From CAZXWN01 sp964644695 [NCBI: uncultured bacterium] (lineage in GTDB: Bacteria > UBP4 > UBA4092): 64,000 nt of DNA. Below the pieces are notes generated by a model. The model had not been told where the DNA came from. It saw only the letters and a list, made by a program, of their open reading frames with translations, and did no database searches. The first letter of the stretch is position 1. Every line of letters starts with the position of its first letter. This document shows positions 25,336 to 33,913 of the stretch, one piece after another. The position numbers and the translations under genes are program-made. The stretch spans positions 8,934 to 72,933 of the forward strand of contig CAZXWN010000013.1 of the NCBI GenBank assembly GCA_964644695.1, in the 5' to 3' direction.

Positions 25336-26964
25336 ATGAACCGTCTATTGAACAGATTAATGCCCTATCGATATGTTATCCTGGCTGTCCTGCTGGGAGT
25401 GGGAGTTTTTTATAATCAGGGCGTGATTCCTCTGGATGGGGAGGAACACCGCCGGGCTTTCGTTGCGATTGAAATGATGTATCGAAATAACTGGATCGTT
25501 CCAACGATGATTGGAGATATCTATCGGGCAAAACCGCCATTGTTTGAATGGGTCTTGATGGGTGCGTATCAGTTGTTTGGGAGTATGGAAGAATGGGTAG
25601 TCCGCATCCCCTCCAATGCAGCATTACTGGTTCTGGCGGGATTAACCGGATGGTGGTATCGCCGCCATGTGGGGACCCGGATGGCATATTGGGCGGCGTT
25701 GATGGTGCCCACCAGTGTGGGGATTTTTTATAACTATTCTTTCCGTGGTGGAGAGATTGATTTCTTTTTCTCGATGTTGATGTTTGGGGCCATGGGTGGA
25801 CTGTTTTATTTTGGTGAGCGCAAGCAATGGGGATTATTTTATCTCGTTCCTTTTACGCTGACGGCGTTGGCCTTTTTAGCCAAAGGTTTTCCTGCCCCTA
25901 TTCATTTATATCTGACTCTGGCGGTATATATCTGGATGAAAGGTGATTGGAAACGGTTGTTTTCCGTTTGGCATTTTGTCGGGATGGCAGTGCTGCTGGG
26001 AATCACGGGAGGATATTTTTACATTTACAGCCAGCAGGCACCGGTCATGGATTATCTGCGGGTGTTATGGGGAGAATCGAGCTCCAGAACAGTAGTTTCA
26101 CACAATCCTTTTGGGCCTTTTTTCGATAATTTTTTGAAATTCCCGATACGGATACTTGTGGAAGTATTACCGTGGTCCCTGATGGGATTGTGGTTTTTCA
26201 AGAAATCGGTTCGGGAAATGGTATGGAATCATCCCGCGTTGAAATATAGTGTTTTAGTCTTAGCCATTAACCTACCCATTTACTGGATATCTCCGGGAAC
26301 CTTGGCCAGAGTCCGTTATTTCTATCCGTTTTTGCCGTTTGCCATGGTCCTCATGGCCAGCTTATTAGAGAAACCTGAATCGTTACCTGAATGTGATGTG
26401 TGGTTGAAACGGGCGACTTTCGTTATGAGTCTGACCGGAGTGATAGCGGGTGTTGGGCTGGCAGGATTTGGAATTGTTCATCATCAAGTTATTGGCGGGG
26501 TTGGATTGGTGGTGGCATTAACCGCCGCTATCGTCAGTCTCGGAGCCGGCTGGTATTATTACCGAACCCGGGTCAGCAGCATCTTCCTGATGATGTTGAT
26601 CTTAGTCACCCTGAGGTTTTCCATGGACAGTGTATATCTTCCTTACCGGGCAACCCACGGTGCGGATGTTCGAGTTAAGAGACTTGCTGCTCGTATCTTG
26701 GAATTGGATCATGGCCGGCCACTGAGATATTGGGGTGGGACTATTGAGAAGCGGTATCCCAATTTAAGCCTGTTTTATTATCTGGAGAAACAAACCGGAA
26801 AAGTCGTTTACCGTGAGACCACACTGCGTCCTGGGGTGTTATATTTCAGCCATGAACTGGATGTCCCGAAACTCCCTATCCGAATATTAGAGACGATGAC
26901 CTTGAAATATCGAACCATCGTTGTGTTTGAAGCCCTCTCCGAAAAAGAATCTGCAAATAATTAA
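25336..26964 (+). CDS. GT-C fold membrane glycosyltransferase (ArnT/PMT-like)
   Basis: Polytopic membrane protein of 542 residues with about 10-12 hydrophobic segments. The first extracytoplasmic loop DGEEHRRAFVAIEMMYRN has the acidic residues typical of GT-C enzymes, and NNWIVPTMIGDIYRAKPPLFEW follows the ArnT/PMT_2 pattern. It probably transfers a sugar from a polyprenyl-phosphate donor to lipid, protein or glycan at the periplasmic face. The ATG at 25336 follows GGAG closely; a TTG three codons upstream is less likely. A terminator separates it from the epimerase, so read-through or an own promoter is needed. The acceptor is unknown. Confidence 0.8.
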   Translation: MNRLLNRLMPYRYVILAVLLGVGVFYNQGVIPLDGEEHRRAFVAIEMMYRNNWIVPTMIGDIYRAKPPLFEWVLMGAYQLFGSMEEWVVRIPSNAALLVLAGLTGWWYRRHVGTRMAYWAALMVPTSVGIFYNYSFRGGEIDFFFSMLMFGAMGGLFYFGERKQWGLFYLVPFTLTALAFLAKGFPAPIHLYLTLAVYIWMKGDWKRLFSVWHFVGMAVLLGITGGYFYIYSQQAPVMDYLRVLWGESSSRTVVSHNPFGPFFDNFLKFPIRILVEVLPWSLMGLWFFKKSVREMVWNHPALKYSVLVLAINLPIYWISPGTLARVRYFYPFLPFAMVLMASLLEKPESLPECDVWLKRATFVMSLTGVIAGVGLAGFGIVHHQVIGGVGLVVALTAAIVSLGAGWYYYRTRVSSIFLMMLILVTLRFSMDSVYLPYRATHGADVRVKRLAARILELDHGRPLRYWGGTIEKRYPNLSLFYYLEKQTGKVVYRETTLRPGVLYFSHELDVPKLPIRILETMTLKYRTIVVFEALSEKESANN

Positions 26965-27005
26965 AGATTCTTTTACCCAACATAAAATAGATGTGGGAGA
27001 ATAAT

Positions 27006-27034
27006 TTGACTTGTTGCGAATGACTCAATTTATT
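27006..27034 (+). promoter_or_regulatory. Possible promoter of the Gfo/Idh/MocA-isomerase pair
   Basis: TTGACT and TTTATT are separated by 17 bases; the -35 match is good (five of six), the -10 weak (four of six). Transcription would start about 28 bases before the ATG at 27069. Confidence 0.35.
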
Positions 27035-27068
27035 CCGACAAGTACAACTTATTCAGAGGTCAAAGACA

Positions 27069-28214
27069 ATGGAAAACATCAAAGTCGGTGTCATTGGAAC
27101 TGGTTTTATCGGACCAGTCCATGTTGAAGCACTCCGACGAGTTCCCGGTGTAGAAGTGGTTGCCATAGCCGCTGCTACTCCCGCGGAAGCCGAGACCGCC
27201 GCTAAGAAATTATCTATCCCGAAAGCCCACAAGTGCTGGGAAGATTTAGTGGCAGATCCAGAAATCCAAGTCGTTCATAACTGCACTCCCAATGTCCTTC
27301 ATTATCCGATTAATATGGCGGTCATTGCGGCAGGAAAACATCTAGTCTCCGAGAAGCCCCTGGGGATGAATGAGACTGAATCCAAGACCATGTATGATGC
27401 GGCCCAAAAAGCCGGCATCATCAATGCCATTAACTACAACTACCGGATGTATCCGCTGGTGCGGCAGGCGGTGGAGAATGTCTCTACGGGTGATATCGGA
27501 AATGTCTTGCTGGTGCATGGCTCCTACCTTCAGGACTGGTTATTATTTGAGACTGACTACAACTGGAGAGTCGAGCCTGAATGTGGCGGTGCCCTGCGGG
27601 CTATCGGTGATATCGGTTCACACTGGTGTGACCTTGCCCAGTACATTACAGGAAGCCCCATCGTGGAAGTATGCGCTGACTTACAGACTTTCCATAAGAC
27701 CCGCATGAGACCGGAATCCGGTTCCAACGAAACCTTTACCAATGAAAAGAAGTCAGGGACTCCAGTTGAGATAAAGACTGAAGATGCCGCCACCGTTCTT
27801 ATCCGGTTTGCCAATGGTGCCCGGGGAAGTTTCTTAGTATCCCAGGTATCGGCAGGCCGCAAAAATCGGTTATGGATGGAAGTGGACGGGACCAAAAAGT
27901 CCATGGTGTGGAATCAGGAAGACCCCAATAATTTATGGATTGGCCGTCGGGAAACCCCATCACAAACATTGCCTAAAGATGCGAGCCTGATGAGTCGTGA
28001 AGCGGCTCAGCTGGCACATTATCCAGGTGGTCATCCAGAAGGATATCCTGATGTCGTCAAGAATCTGTTTACCCGGGTTTATGATGATATCCGGAATGGA
28101 ACTCGAAAGGGTGGGTATCCCACTTTTGCCGATGGGTACAGAGCAGAGAGGGTGAACGCGGCGATATTGAAGTCCCATCAAACCCAAGCCTGGGTAAAGG
28201 TAGAACAAGAATAA
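27069..28214 (+). CDS. Gfo/Idh/MocA family NAD(P)-dependent oxidoreductase
   Basis: Cytoplasmic sugar or inositol dehydrogenase-like enzyme of 381 residues. The Rossmann motif GTGFIG is at residues 10-15, the family EKP motif at 95-97 (SEKPLG), and the C-terminal alpha/beta domain has the GGALRAIGDIGSHWCDLA segment with the conserved His. Members oxidise or epimerise hydroxyls of sugars with NAD(P). The neighbouring TIM-barrel isomerase follows after 40 bases, and such pairs commonly degrade modified sugars or inositols. GAGG lies about nine bases before the ATG. The specific substrate cannot be read. Confidence 0.88.
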   Translation: MENIKVGVIGTGFIGPVHVEALRRVPGVEVVAIAAATPAEAETAAKKLSIPKAHKCWEDLVADPEIQVVHNCTPNVLHYPINMAVIAAGKHLVSEKPLGMNETESKTMYDAAQKAGIINAINYNYRMYPLVRQAVENVSTGDIGNVLLVHGSYLQDWLLFETDYNWRVEPECGGALRAIGDIGSHWCDLAQYITGSPIVEVCADLQTFHKTRMRPESGSNETFTNEKKSGTPVEIKTEDAATVLIRFANGARGSFLVSQVSAGRKNRLWMEVDGTKKSMVWNQEDPNNLWIGRRETPSQTLPKDASLMSREAAQLAHYPGGHPEGYPDVVKNLFTRVYDDIRNGTRKGGYPTFADGYRAERVNAAILKSHQTQAWVKVEQE

Positions 28215-28221
28215 ATAAGGA

Positions 28222-28239
28222 CTTTTGTCCTAACAAAAG
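28222..28239 (+). other. Intercistronic hairpin
   Basis: A perfect inverted repeat CTTTTGT/ACAAAAG with a 4-base loop sits just before the Shine-Dalgarno sequence of the isomerase gene. It has no T run and may influence mRNA stability or relative expression of the two genes. Confidence 0.4.
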
Positions 28240-28254
28240 ATAAGGAGTAAGACC

Positions 28255-29154
28255 ATGTATTTAGGATTTTTAACTGTCTGTTTACCAGAGGTACCGTTTG
28301 ATGAATTAGTGAAGTGGGCGGCGGAAAAGGGCTTCAAAGGATTAGAAGTCGGCTGCTGGCCCCAGAAATCCGATAGGGATTACAAAGGTTCCTGCTTTGA
28401 TGTTACCAAGATGACAACCAAGTCTGCCAAGGAAACCCGGAAGCTGGTGGATGACAATGGAATCACTATTTCATCTCTAGCCTATTATGACAACAATCTT
28501 CATCCTGATAAGAAGAATCGGGCCTACATCCATAATCATTTATACAAAGTGATTGATGCGGCGGCCCTCCTGGGCGTTGAATCCGTTGGGACTTTTATTG
28601 GAAATAATCCTGCCCTCAAAGTTGAGGATGCATTGAAAGAAGCCCAGGGAATCTTCAAGAAACATCTGCAATATGCCCGGAAGAAAAAAGTAAAACTGAT
28701 GATTGAGAATTGCCCCATGGAAGGCTGGCAGCAGGAAAATGTCCCAGGCAATCTCATGTATTCGCCGGAACTGTGGGAGAAAGTATTCAACTTGTTACCG
28801 GATGAAAACTTCGGTTTAAATATTGACCCTTCCCATCTGTACTGGCTGGGTTGTGATTATGTGGATTGTATCCAAGACTTCAAAGACCGGATATTCCACG
28901 CCCATGCCAAAGACACAGAGATTTTGGAAGGGAAAATGGCTGTCAAGAGTATCTATAGCAAGGGTTGGTGGAGATACAGGATGCCGGGATTGGGTGAAGT
29001 GGACTGGCGGCGTTTCACTTGTGCCTTACAGGAAGCAGGGTACAAGGGTGTGATGTCGATTGAACACGAAGACCCGATTTATCATGGTTCTGAAGAGAAA
29101 ACTAAACAGGGCCTGATACTTGGACACAGATATCTGTCCAACTACATTATCTAA
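28255..29154 (+). CDS. Sugar phosphate isomerase/epimerase family TIM-barrel protein
   Basis: Xylose-isomerase-like (AP endonuclease family 2) barrel of 299 residues. Metal-binding acidic residues are visible in LMIENCPME, GLNIDPSHLYW, IFHAHAKDTE and VMSIEHEDP, the usual Glu-Asp/His-His-Glu pattern. The protein has no DNA-repair features, and its operon with a Gfo/Idh/MocA dehydrogenase points to sugar or inositol interconversion. AAGGAG lies seven bases before the ATG. The gene ends at a strong terminator. Confidence 0.88.
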   Translation: MYLGFLTVCLPEVPFDELVKWAAEKGFKGLEVGCWPQKSDRDYKGSCFDVTKMTTKSAKETRKLVDDNGITISSLAYYDNNLHPDKKNRAYIHNHLYKVIDAAALLGVESVGTFIGNNPALKVEDALKEAQGIFKKHLQYARKKKVKLMIENCPMEGWQQENVPGNLMYSPELWEKVFNLLPDENFGLNIDPSHLYWLGCDYVDCIQDFKDRIFHAHAKDTEILEGKMAVKSIYSKGWWRYRMPGLGEVDWRRFTCALQEAGYKGVMSIEHEDPIYHGSEEKTKQGLILGHRYLSNYII

Positions 29155-29174
29155 GCGATTTAATTGTCATTCTG

Positions 29175-29207
29175 AAGGGCGGCATCTAACGATGCCGTCC
29201 TTTTTTA
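29175..29207 (+). terminator. Rho-independent terminator after the isomerase gene
   Basis: A 12-bp stem AAGGGCGGCATC with its complement (one G-T pair), loop TAAC, and a run of six T. Confidence 0.92.
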
Positions 29208-29263
29208 TTTAGGAATAGTTCCAAAAGGTCCATGTCTTGGGAATGGATAATCAGTAAATTACG

Positions 29264-29282
29264 GATAAATCAATGGTTTATC
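29264..29282. promoter_or_regulatory. 19-bp palindrome adjoining the sigma-54 promoter
   Basis: GATAAATCAATGGTTTATC is symmetric except for one mismatched pair. It lies immediately upstream of the -24 element, a position where a repressor or an accessory activator could act; classical NtrC-type enhancers usually lie further upstream. Confidence 0.45.
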
Positions 29283-29286
29283 AAAT

Positions 29287-29302
29287 CGGCACAAGATTTG
29301 CG
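29287..29302 (+). promoter_or_regulatory. sigma-54 (-24/-12) promoter
   Basis: CGGCAC-AAGAT-TTGC matches the sigma-54 consensus TGGCAC-N5-TTGC with the invariant GG and GC exactly ten bases apart. It would start transcription near 29313 and drive the two small lipoproteins and the NtrC-type regulator. No competing sigma-70 promoter is obvious. Confidence 0.7.
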
Positions 29303-29365
29303 AGATAAATGAAAGTAGTAGAGCAATACTTAAAGAAGGAACCATATTAAGAGAGGTGACGATAT

Positions 29366-29572
29366 ATGAAACGCACAAACATGAAAAAGGTGGTCATCGC
29401 AGGGTTACTGCTCGTGATGCTGGGATTGGTTGGTTGTGACACGGTTGGATATTACATCCACGATGATCATGACCGGTATCATCACCACCGTCCAGGCGAT
29501 AGAGACAGAGATTGGGATCATCGAGATCCGTATCGGCCTCCACCGCCACCCCCGGGTGGTTATCACCGGTGA
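29366..29572 (+). CDS. Small His/Asp/Pro-rich lipoprotein
   Basis: 68 residues. A lipoprotein signal ends in LVGC with lipidated C24; Asp at +2 would keep it at the inner membrane under the E. coli Lol rule, which may not hold here. The mature part is almost only His, Asp, Arg, Tyr and Pro (DDHDRYHHHRPGDRDRD, then a run of six Pro), suggesting an unstructured metal-binding or wall-spanning tail. GAGAGG precedes the ATG. It is the first gene after the sigma-54 promoter. No family is recognised. Confidence 0.75.
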   Translation: MKRTNMKKVVIAGLLLVMLGLVGCDTVGYYIHDDHDRYHHHRPGDRDRDWDHRDPYRPPPPPPGGYHR

Positions 29573-29680
29573 TTTAGCTGGATAATCTGCTCATTAGCTC
29601 AGGTTTATGATATGTTTGAAGGGAAGGCGACCTTCGGGTTTCCTTCCTTTTGAGCATATTAGAAGCGAGAGGTAATGATC

Positions 29681-29941
29681 ATGAAAGAACTCTCTTTACG
29701 AAAGTTATGTGTATTAGGAATTGTGGTTATAGTCAGTTTGAGTTTATCGGGATGTATTACACACCGAGGGACAACCCGGATATCAAGAGTGGGGGGAATG
29801 GGTGGTGGATATTATCGTTCCATACCTGTAAAACCCATACTTGAACCTGTTCCAGAACGGCCGGCCGGCGATAACTACATTCACGGGACATGGCAATGGG
29901 ACGGAAAGAGTTGGAAATTCGTCCGCGGCCACTGGGAATAA
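29681..29941 (+). CDS. Small WXXGXW-type lipoprotein
   Basis: 86 residues. The lipobox LSGC gives lipidated C25 with Ile at +2. The C-terminus GTWQWDGKSWKFVRGHWE is one copy of the Trp-rich repeat of YXWGXW/WXXGXW envelope lipoproteins, whose function is unknown. An in-frame ATG two codons upstream is too close to the Shine-Dalgarno sequence; the ATG at 29681 is eight bases from GAGAGG. The stop lies seven bases before the start of the NtrC-type regulator gene, so the two are co-transcribed. Confidence 0.78.
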   Translation: MKELSLRKLCVLGIVVIVSLSLSGCITHRGTTRISRVGGMGGGYYRSIPVKPILEPVPERPAGDNYIHGTWQWDGKSWKFVRGHWE

Positions 29942-29948
29942 ATCACCG

Positions 29949-31331
29949 ATGACACCGGAACCCAAAACGGCCTCCATTCTGGTTGTGGATGATGAACCGA
30001 AGTTATTGGAGTTATTCCAGATTGCCCTCGAAAAAGACGGATACCAGGTCGTCACCGCTGAAAATGGCGCCAATGCCATCAGCATCATGAAGAACTCCCC
30101 GGCCTTTGATTTGATATTCACAGATTTGAGAATGCCGGGTGTTGACGGAATGGAGCTATTTCGCTGGATTGCTAAAAACAACCCTGAGACACCGGTCGTG
30201 ATTGTGACAGCATACGGTACCGTTGATACAGCGGTTGAATCTCTCAAGGCCGGCGCATACGACTATCTCATTAAACCGGTCAAGCTGGATGAATTACGGC
30301 AGGTTGCTCGTCGTGTGTTAGAACATCATCGGGTCAGTGAAGAGAATCGTGAGTTAAAACAAACGCTCCGGAAACAATCTGCACCGGCGCTGGGTATTGT
30401 CGGGACCTCTGCGTCTATGCAGGAGGTTTACCACAGGATTGAAAAAGTAGCACCGTCTGCGGCAACGGTATTGATATTGGGAGAGTCTGGCACAGGGAAG
30501 GAATTGGTTGCGCGCGCGATACATGAAATGTCTCCCCGAAAAGAACAGCCGTTTGTGAAGGCTGTTTGTGCTGCGCTTCCGGAAGGCCTGTTGGAATCAG
30601 AATTGTTTGGTCATGTAAAAGGGGCTTTTACGGGTGCGATAGCGAATCGTATCGGGAGGTTTGAAGCGGCACATAATGGAACTATTTTCCTGGATGAAAT
30701 AGGAGATATTCCTTTATCCATCCAGATTAAACTTTTACGGGTGTTACAGGAACGACAGTTTGAGCGTGTGGGTGATACAGAAACACAGACCGTGGATGTC
30801 CGTGTCATTGCGGCTACAAATCGGAATCTGGAAGCGGCCATTGCCGATAAAAGTTTTAGAGAAGATTTATATTACCGGTTGAATGTTGTGAGTGTGTATT
30901 TACCGCCGCTGCGTTCACGTCGAGACGATATTCCTTCACTGGTAGAACATTTCCTGGATACCATTGCAGCAAGTCAACACTTGCCGCGTCCAAAGATGGC
31001 ACCTGAAACATTGAAGTTACTGATGGGATACCCATGGCCGGGGAATATCCGAGAGTTGGAAAACGCTATTGAACATGCCATGGTCATGGGGAACAGAGAA
31101 GTTATTTTGCCCGAGGATTTACCATTACCCATTCAGTCTGGATTGCCCCGATCGACAGGGTCTCTCACACCTCAGACGGCAGCGGGAACGCTCTCTCTGG
31201 AGGATATGGAAAAACAAATGCTTATTGAAGCTCTAAATCAAACTGGACACAATCAATCCCGCGCTGCAGAAGTGTTGGGAATCACCCGAAGAACGCTTGG
31301 ATATCGGATGAAGAAATACGGTATTGAGTAA
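29949..31331 (+). CDS. sigma-54-dependent response regulator (NtrC family)
   Basis: Transcription activator of 460 residues. The receiver domain has D14, D15, phospho-acceptor D59 and K109. The AAA+ domain has Walker A GESGTGKE (178-185), the sigma-54-contacting GAFTGA loop (225-230) and Walker B GTIFLDE (244-250). The C-terminal Fis-type helix-turn-helix (about 431-460) contains NQSRAAEVLGITRRTL. The chosen ATG starts just before the receiver; the open frame extends further upstream through the lipoprotein gene. No histidine kinase is adjacent, so the phosphodonor is encoded elsewhere. The gene lies downstream of a sigma-54 promoter, so autoactivation is likely. Confidence 0.92.
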   Translation: MTPEPKTASILVVDDEPKLLELFQIALEKDGYQVVTAENGANAISIMKNSPAFDLIFTDLRMPGVDGMELFRWIAKNNPETPVVIVTAYGTVDTAVESLKAGAYDYLIKPVKLDELRQVARRVLEHHRVSEENRELKQTLRKQSAPALGIVGTSASMQEVYHRIEKVAPSAATVLILGESGTGKELVARAIHEMSPRKEQPFVKAVCAALPEGLLESELFGHVKGAFTGAIANRIGRFEAAHNGTIFLDEIGDIPLSIQIKLLRVLQERQFERVGDTETQTVDVRVIAATNRNLEAAIADKSFREDLYYRLNVVSVYLPPLRSRRDDIPSLVEHFLDTIAASQHLPRPKMAPETLKLLMGYPWPGNIRELENAIEHAMVMGNREVILPEDLPLPIQSGLPRSTGSLTPQTAAGTLSLEDMEKQMLIEALNQTGHNQSRAAEVLGITRRTLGYRMKKYGIE

Positions 31332-31346
31332 TCATCATAGATAATG

Positions 31347-31386
31347 AAAAAGCCCGCTGTTTAATGACAGCGGGCTTTTTATTTTT
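31347..31386. terminator. Bidirectional Rho-independent terminator
   Basis: A perfect 14-bp stem AAAAAGCCCGCTGT with its complement and a 6-base loop, with A and T runs on both sides. It separates the converging regulator and FAD oxidoreductase genes. Confidence 0.92.
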
Positions 31387-31399
31387 CAAATCAAAGTGA

Positions 31400-32959
31400 T
31401 TAAATAGGATGAACTTCAGGCCATTCCAGAGTAATCCCTAATTGGGTAAGGTTTTCCTGGTAAGTTTTGAGAAGTTGTTCCTTCTCACGGACTGCCTGAG
31501 GCGGCACTTCATATTGGAGACAGAAGGACGCCAACGCACCTGCAGATTCACCGATATTCCATTCAACAGGGTGAAGACGATAGGACCCGTTAGTAATATG
31601 CGTTGTACCGATGTTCTTACAAGCCGGGATAAGGTTCGTGATTCGCTGAGGAATCAAAGCACCCAGGGGAATTTGGAAGGGACAACATCCAATATCAATA
31701 TATGGATTGCCATTGGAAGCAGGGTGAAGGTCAATTCGGTATAGTCCGATACCTACAGAGTCTTTGAACACTTCTGCTTTGCCATCAGGTCGAAGCGCAG
31801 AGGCCACATGCTGTTCAGTTACACGGAAGATGGGTTTAATTCGACGCGACTCCCGAATGTAGGGGTACTGACATAATCCATCGGCCGTATCGGTCATATC
31901 TGGGCGAAGTCTCAATTCCGGATATCCAATGCCACCATCAGGACGGGGAGCCTCAGTCTGCATCCAGTACAACAGTGAGCGAGACAAATTCTTTGCCCGT
32001 TTAATTAATAACTCCTGTGTTGCTTCATCTTTGTCGATGAGATTGCCTTCCATGAAATCATTATGGGGCCAGTTCACCAGACAAACATCACTGGGGAAAC
32101 AGTCTTCTTCGAAATTAGTTTTATCAATAACTCGACGATATTTCCAGAGGGGATATCCATCACCATCAAGACTATCAAATAGACAATACTTACGGGGCTG
32201 TAATGTTACAGGATGAGGATGCACCCATTGCAGCGGCTGTGCTTTTTTGAAATGGTCATATTCATCAGGCTTATCAATGACCCAGTTTTCATGGGGCCGA
32301 TAATCCATAAAGAAGCAGACGGTGAAAGACTGAACAATTTCAGGGTCCGCTGTCGGAAGCGCATGAGGCTCACCGGTATCCGCCTGGGATTCAGACCCGG
32401 ATACATATTCTGTCCCTGTGAGAGGAAGCAGGTCACCCAGTTCTGTGGCATCTAAAACAAACTCCGCAGAAACAGTCTGGGTTTTCCCATCGCGCAGGTC
32501 CAGGAAAGAGACGGACTCAACTTTATCTCCCTTTACTGTTGCTGAAACAGGCTTATGCTGGGTAAGAATAGTCAACTGTCCACTGGATACAAAAGGAGCC
32601 AGCATTTGTTCAATCACGGCCAACCCCACACGAGGCTCATGACATACTTTCGATACATGGCCATTACCTGGATTTAGCCGAGACTTCAATCTCGCATCAC
32701 TGACCAAAGGATAATGAAGACGATAATACTGGCGGATACCATTCCGGAGACGACAATATGTTTCTGTTCCACCGAAGGATTCAATCCAAGGCTGTTCATC
32801 CGGGGCAGAAACTCCCTGAGAAGTCAGCTGACCACCGATCCATCGGCATTGCTCCGTTATAATAACAGTCTGACCCAGCCGGCAGGCAGATAATGCAGCG
32901 GCAACTCCACCCAGACTGCCCCCAGCGACCAGAACATCACAGTTTAATTCGCGTTTCAT
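31400..32959 (-). CDS. FAD-dependent oxidoreductase (FAD_oxidored family)
   Basis: Protein of 519 residues with an N-terminal FAD-binding Rossmann motif (VLVAGGSLGGVAAALSA, residues about 9-25) followed by TEQCRWIGGQLTSQGV, typical of the FAD_oxidored proteins common in polysaccharide-degrading Planctomycetes, Lentisphaerae and Bacteroidetes. The C-terminus holds GSYRLHPVEWNIGESAG, the second flavin-contacting motif. Reaction and substrate are unknown. A longer start at 33058 is in frame, but the ATG at 32959 has GAGAGGAG eight bases upstream and places the Rossmann fold at the N-terminus. No signal peptide is seen with this start. Confidence 0.83.
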   Translation of the reverse strand: MKRELNCDVLVAGGSLGGVAAALSACRLGQTVIITEQCRWIGGQLTSQGVSAPDEQPWIESFGGTETYCRLRNGIRQYYRLHYPLVSDARLKSRLNPGNGHVSKVCHEPRVGLAVIEQMLAPFVSSGQLTILTQHKPVSATVKGDKVESVSFLDLRDGKTQTVSAEFVLDATELGDLLPLTGTEYVSGSESQADTGEPHALPTADPEIVQSFTVCFFMDYRPHENWVIDKPDEYDHFKKAQPLQWVHPHPVTLQPRKYCLFDSLDGDGYPLWKYRRVIDKTNFEEDCFPSDVCLVNWPHNDFMEGNLIDKDEATQELLIKRAKNLSRSLLYWMQTEAPRPDGGIGYPELRLRPDMTDTADGLCQYPYIRESRRIKPIFRVTEQHVASALRPDGKAEVFKDSVGIGLYRIDLHPASNGNPYIDIGCCPFQIPLGALIPQRITNLIPACKNIGTTHITNGSYRLHPVEWNIGESAGALASFCLQYEVPPQAVREKEQLLKTYQENLTQLGITLEWPEVHPI

Positions 32960-33121
32960 CTTTAAATCTCCTCTCGGAAAATCAGTATAACAAAACCCTC
33001 CGTTCTGGGGTAGGTAATTAGTCCCATATTCAAGAACAGGATGCCTGAACTGACTCAAACATAGTACTGTGTTATATTAAAAATCATTCACTGCGAGGAT
33101 TGGCAAGGAGCCTTTATTATT

Positions 33122-33913
33122 ATGGAAAAGCATTTAGAAGTTGCCTTAGAAGTAGCCCGTGAAGCCGGGAAAATCCAGATGAAGAATCTAGGTAAGGTCA
33201 TCAAAATTGGATATAAGGGTGACGGAAAAACCAATGTTGTCACGGAAGTTGATAAGAAATGTGAAGCCTATATTGTGAAGCAACTCAAGAAGGCTTTCCC
33301 TGACTATGCTTTTTTGGCTGAGGAAGGTACCGAGATTGATTCCAAGACACCCTATAAGTGGGTGATAGACCCTCTGGATGCAACTGTAAATTATTCCCAT
33401 GCTCATCCAGTGTTTGCTGTTTCCATTGGTTTGGAATATAAGGGGCAGGTTATTGCGGGTGCGTGTTATGGCCCGATGCTGGACGAGATGTATTGGGCAG
33501 AAAAAGGCAAAGGCGCCAAACTCAATGGGAAAAAGATATCTGTTTCAGGCACAAAGGAATTAGAAACCTCTCTTTTATGTACAGGTTTTGCGTATGACAT
33601 CCAGACCAGCCAGTGCAATAATCTGGATAACTTCAACCGACTCATGATGGAAGCCCAGGCCGTACGAAGAGATGGGTCGGCTGTATTGGACTTATGTTAT
33701 GTTGCCTGTGGCCGATATGACGGTTTCTGGGAAATTATATTGCAACCGTGGGATGTTGCGGCGGCAACACTCATAGTACAGGAAGCTGGAGGAAAGGTTA
33801 CCCGGTTTGACGGGTCCAAGTATTCCATCTATAAGACTCAGACGTTAGCCAGTAACGGGAAAATCCATAAACAAATTATGCGTGTTTTAAAGGATGTTGC
33901 GGATGGTCACTAA
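33122..33913 (+). CDS. Inositol monophosphatase family phosphatase
   Basis: Magnesium- or lithium-type phosphatase of 263 residues. Metal-binding motifs are LAEEGTE (Glu), VIDPLDATVNY (two Asp) and WDVAAATL (Asp). In both of the last motifs the usual glycine (DPxDGT, WDxAAG) is alanine, which occurs in some bacterial members. Substrate could be inositol phosphate, fructose bisphosphate, phosphoadenosine phosphate or a histidinol-type phosphate. AAGGAG precedes the ATG by about eleven bases and a TATATT box lies further upstream. The 3' end overlaps the methyltransferase gene by 11 bp. Confidence 0.85.
   Translation: MEKHLEVALEVAREAGKIQMKNLGKVIKIGYKGDGKTNVVTEVDKKCEAYIVKQLKKAFPDYAFLAEEGTEIDSKTPYKWVIDPLDATVNYSHAHPVFAVSIGLEYKGQVIAGACYGPMLDEMYWAEKGKGAKLNGKKISVSGTKELETSLLCTGFAYDIQTSQCNNLDNFNRLMMEAQAVRRDGSAVLDLCYVACGRYDGFWEIILQPWDVAAATLIVQEAGGKVTRFDGSKYSIYKTQTLASNGKIHKQIMRVLKDVADGH

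Noticed and set aside
33122-33913. Inactive phosphatase because of Gly to Ala changes in both motifs
   Set aside because: All metal-binding Asp and Glu residues are kept, and alanine at these places occurs in active bacterial members, so loss of function is not supported.
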